From an uncultured Leptotrichia sp. (GTDB lineage Bacteria > Fusobacteriota > Fusobacteriia > Fusobacteriales > Leptotrichiaceae): a DNA stretch of 62,918 nt. This document shows, one piece after another, positions 62,917 through 62,918 of the stretch. Position 1 is the stretch's first letter, and the number at the start of each line of letters is the position of its first letter. The notes under the pieces are model-generated. The model was not told where the DNA came from. It made no database searches and worked only from the letters and a program-made list of their open reading frames with translations. The stretch spans positions 1 to 62,918 of the forward strand of contig CALIJH010000070.1 in the NCBI GenBank assembly GCA_938017765.1. The letters are read 5' to 3'. Made by a program: the position numbers and the translations under genes.

Positions 62917-62918
62917 TA

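Overview
The window reads as a low-GC, AT-rich Gram-negative chromosome segment, most likely from a Leptotrichia-like member of the Fusobacteriota. Outer-membrane machinery (BamA, TamB, LpxD, several lipoproteins) sits beside low-GC, Firmicute-like metabolic genes, intergenic DNA is extremely A/T rich, and the gene repertoire suits a fermenting, probably host-associated anaerobe. The genus is inferred from remembered protein families, not from a search. No rRNA, tRNA, CRISPR array, prophage or intact insertion sequence was recognised.

Layout. 0.1-7.4 kb: a PhnDCEE-type ABC importer, phosphoglycerate kinase, a secreted 5'-nucleotidase and a MazG-like protein. 7.6-10.4 kb: two lipoproteins (one a probable lysozyme inhibitor) facing a cysK-cysE cysteine operon. 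10.9-24.2 kb: mnmG-rsmG-parB-tamB-bamA-lpxD, a lipoprotein and hslO, joining tRNA modification, chromosome partitioning and envelope assembly. 24.2-36.7 kb: a tandem-repeat intergenic array, then ddl, luxS, tatD, acpS, a thioredoxin-CcdA fusion, recG, an EamA permease, proS, a HAD phosphatase, an LD-carboxypeptidase and a 5-formyl-THF cyclo-ligase. 37-61.7 kb: a sugar-catabolic island of three modules. These are a minus-strand L-rhamnose operon (rhaB-rhaA-rhaD, an ABC importer, and two extra sugar kinases, one LyxK-like) with a divergent AraC regulator; a D-allose module (rpiB, LacI-type regulator, alsA-alsC-alsE-alsK-alsB); and a Ula-type PTS with a PRD regulator followed by a zinc alcohol dehydrogenase. 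62-62.9 kb: a CobW-type metal GTPase.

How they work together. The allose genes form a complete route: ABC uptake, AlsK phosphorylation to allose-6-P, RpiB isomerisation to allulose-6-P, AlsE epimerisation to fructose-6-P. A palindrome (GTAAACGTTTAC) lies downstream of the regulator promoter, and related sites lie before the regulator gene and before rpiB. The rhamnose genes give isomerase, kinase, aldolase and importer; the LyxK-like kinase suggests the same isomerase may also serve L-lyxose.

Most striking points: (1) phosphoglycerate kinase lacks five residues around its substrate-binding arginine, apparently lost between TTTGAA direct repeats; (2) cysE has full-length coding capacity only if it starts at a non-canonical ATT; (3) the start region of the 5-FTHF cyclo-ligase gene, with its ribosome binding site, is duplicated in frame; (4) a hairpin and a two-codon ORF lie between the Shine-Dalgarno and the start of proS; (5) a MITE-like repeat occurs at 37.2 and 61.9 kb, and a ~105-bp tandem array lies at 24.3-24.65 kb. 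I did not find a clear-cut new defence or mobile system.
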